From positions 186,001-250,000 of the forward strand of contig JALENN010000005.1 of assembly GCA_022767745.1 (NCBI GenBank): a stretch of 64,000 bases of DNA, given 5' to 3'. Both the position numbers and the translations under genes were made by a program. Shown one piece after another: positions 63,244 through 64,000 of this stretch (positions within the stretch are counted from its first letter, which is position 1; every line of letters begins with the position of its first letter). The notes beneath the pieces were generated by a model. It was not told where the DNA came from and searched no databases. It worked only from the letters and a program-made list of their open reading frames with translations. Source of the DNA: Alistipes sp. GTDB taxonomy: Bacteria > Bacteroidota > Bacteroidia > Bacteroidales > Rikenellaceae.

Positions 63244-64000
63244 TTATCTGGGACGGGTCTGGCCGTCGCCCTCGATTATGTACTTGTAGGTCGTAAGCTC
63301 GGGCAGGCCCATCGGACCGCGCGCATGGAGCTTCTGTGTCGAGATGCCTATCTCGGCGCCGAATCCGAACTCGCCGCCGTCGGTGAACGACGTGGGCAGG
63401 TTGACATATACGCAGGCGGCATCCACGCCCCGCGTGAAGAGGCGGGCTGCGGCGCTGTCCTCGGTGACGATGGCCTCGCTGTGGCGCGACGTGTAGCGCT
63501 CGATATGCTCCATTGCCTCCTCTATCGACCCTGCGGTGCGCAGCGCCATGCGGTAGTCGAGGAACTCCGTTCCGTAGGCCTCCGCTGTGGCGTGGCGCAG
63601 CAGCGACGCGGGGTAGGAGCCTTCGAGTGCGGCGTATGCCTCCCCGTCGGCGAGTATCTCGACATTCTCGGCCGCCAGCGGCGCGCAAATCGCGGCTAGG
63701 TCGGCCAGACGGTCGCGGTGGACGATGAGGCAGTCGAGGGCGTTGCATACGCTCACACGGCGTGTCTTGGCGTTGAGGACGATGTCGCGGCCCTTGGCCG
63801 TGTCGCCAGCGCGGTCGAAGTATATGTGCACGACGCCCGCGCCAGTTTCGATCACCGGTATGCGTGCGTTCTCGCGCACGAAGCGTATCAGGCCGCGGCC
63901 GCCGCGCGGGATGACCACGTCGACCAGCCCTTCGGCGTGCAGCAGCGCGTCGGCCGCCTCGCGCTCCGACGGCAGCAGCGTGAAGGCCGCCTCGTCGATG
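63244..64000 (-). CDS. proA: Gamma-glutamyl phosphate reductase, C-terminal part (5' end outside window)
   Basis: ProA reduces glutamyl phosphate to the semialdehyde for proline synthesis. The frame is open to the right edge, so about 250 C-terminal residues are visible. They include [34 protein letters not shown] sequence (here [16 protein letters not shown]), the catalytic cysteine region [16 protein letters not shown], and the end segment [21 protein letters not shown], all standard for ProA. Whether proB follows upstream cannot be seen. Confidence 0.95.
   Translation of the reverse strand, partial: IDEAAFTLLPSEREAADALLHAEGLVDVVIPRGGRGLIRFVRENARIPVIETGAGVVHIYFDRAGDTAKGRDIVLNAKTRRVSVCNALDCLIVHRDRLADLAAICAPLAAENVEILADGEAYAALEGSYPASLLRHATAEAYGTEFLDYRMALRTAGSIEEAMEHIERYTSRHSEAIVTEDSAAARLFTRGVDAACVYVNLPTSFTDGGEFGFGAEIGISTQKLHARGPMGLPELTTYKYIIEGDGQTRPR

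Overview
The window looks like chromosomal housekeeping DNA from a GC-rich member of the Bacteroidales. Rikenellaceae, close to Alistipes, is my best guess (inference from gene content and composition, not from a marker phylogeny). Support comes from promoters of the Bacteroidota type (TTTG, 19-20 bases, TAnnTTTG), A-rich leaders that mostly lack Shine-Dalgarno sequences, a V/A-type ATPase operon containing a DUF2764 gene, a DUF4301 protein, TlpA-like thioredoxins with long N-terminal domains, a tricorn-like protease, a GH92 lipoprotein, and an argR/carAB/GNAT-argGCDBEH layout. I saw no phage, insertion sequence, CRISPR array, tRNA or rRNA.

Left part (1-16.8 kb). The end of an M16 protease reads rightward. 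Everything from 1.9 to 16.8 kb then reads leftward: gcvT and a 403-residue acetyltransferase-like protein, ruvC, two tandem TlpA-like thioredoxins, lpxD, coaD, a fold-type IV PLP-family protein without its expected lysine, holA, tilS, murB and a tricorn-like protease. Recognisable promoters and terminators cut this run into several transcription units.

Middle (16.9-41 kb). A DUF4301 gene and a GH16 glycosidase converge on a strong shared terminator. The V/A-ATPase operon E-DUF2764-A-B-D-I-K follows, with no F or G gene in it and a c-subunit carrying a sodium-type site. Two tandem 78-base repeats, each with a full promoter, then lead into a rightward run: glutaminyl cyclase-like lipoprotein, homocysteine methyltransferase, M20 amidohydrolase, rnr and mqnC. 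Next come tig, clpP-clpX, transketolase, hpt-queE and an ftsB-like gene.

Right part (41-64 kb). This is mainly an arginine and carbamoyl-phosphate region. argR is divergent from carAB, followed by a GNAT acyltransferase, argG, argC, argD, argB, an argE-like deacylase, argH and thiL. The ornithine carbamoyltransferase is not here. A leftward run crcB-ackA-ptb-buk-aroQ-flippase combines fluoride export, acyl-phosphate/ATP metabolism, a shikimate-pathway step and polysaccharide export. The window ends with a GH92 lipoprotein, preceded by a diverged copy of the promoter repeat, converging on a proA gene that is cut by the right edge.

The points most worth following up are the repeats that carry promoters, the PLP-family protein with no catalytic lysine, the reduced ATPase operon with sodium-site residues, the single phosphotransacylase shared by two acyl kinases, and the GNAT gene as the likely missing first step of arginine synthesis.
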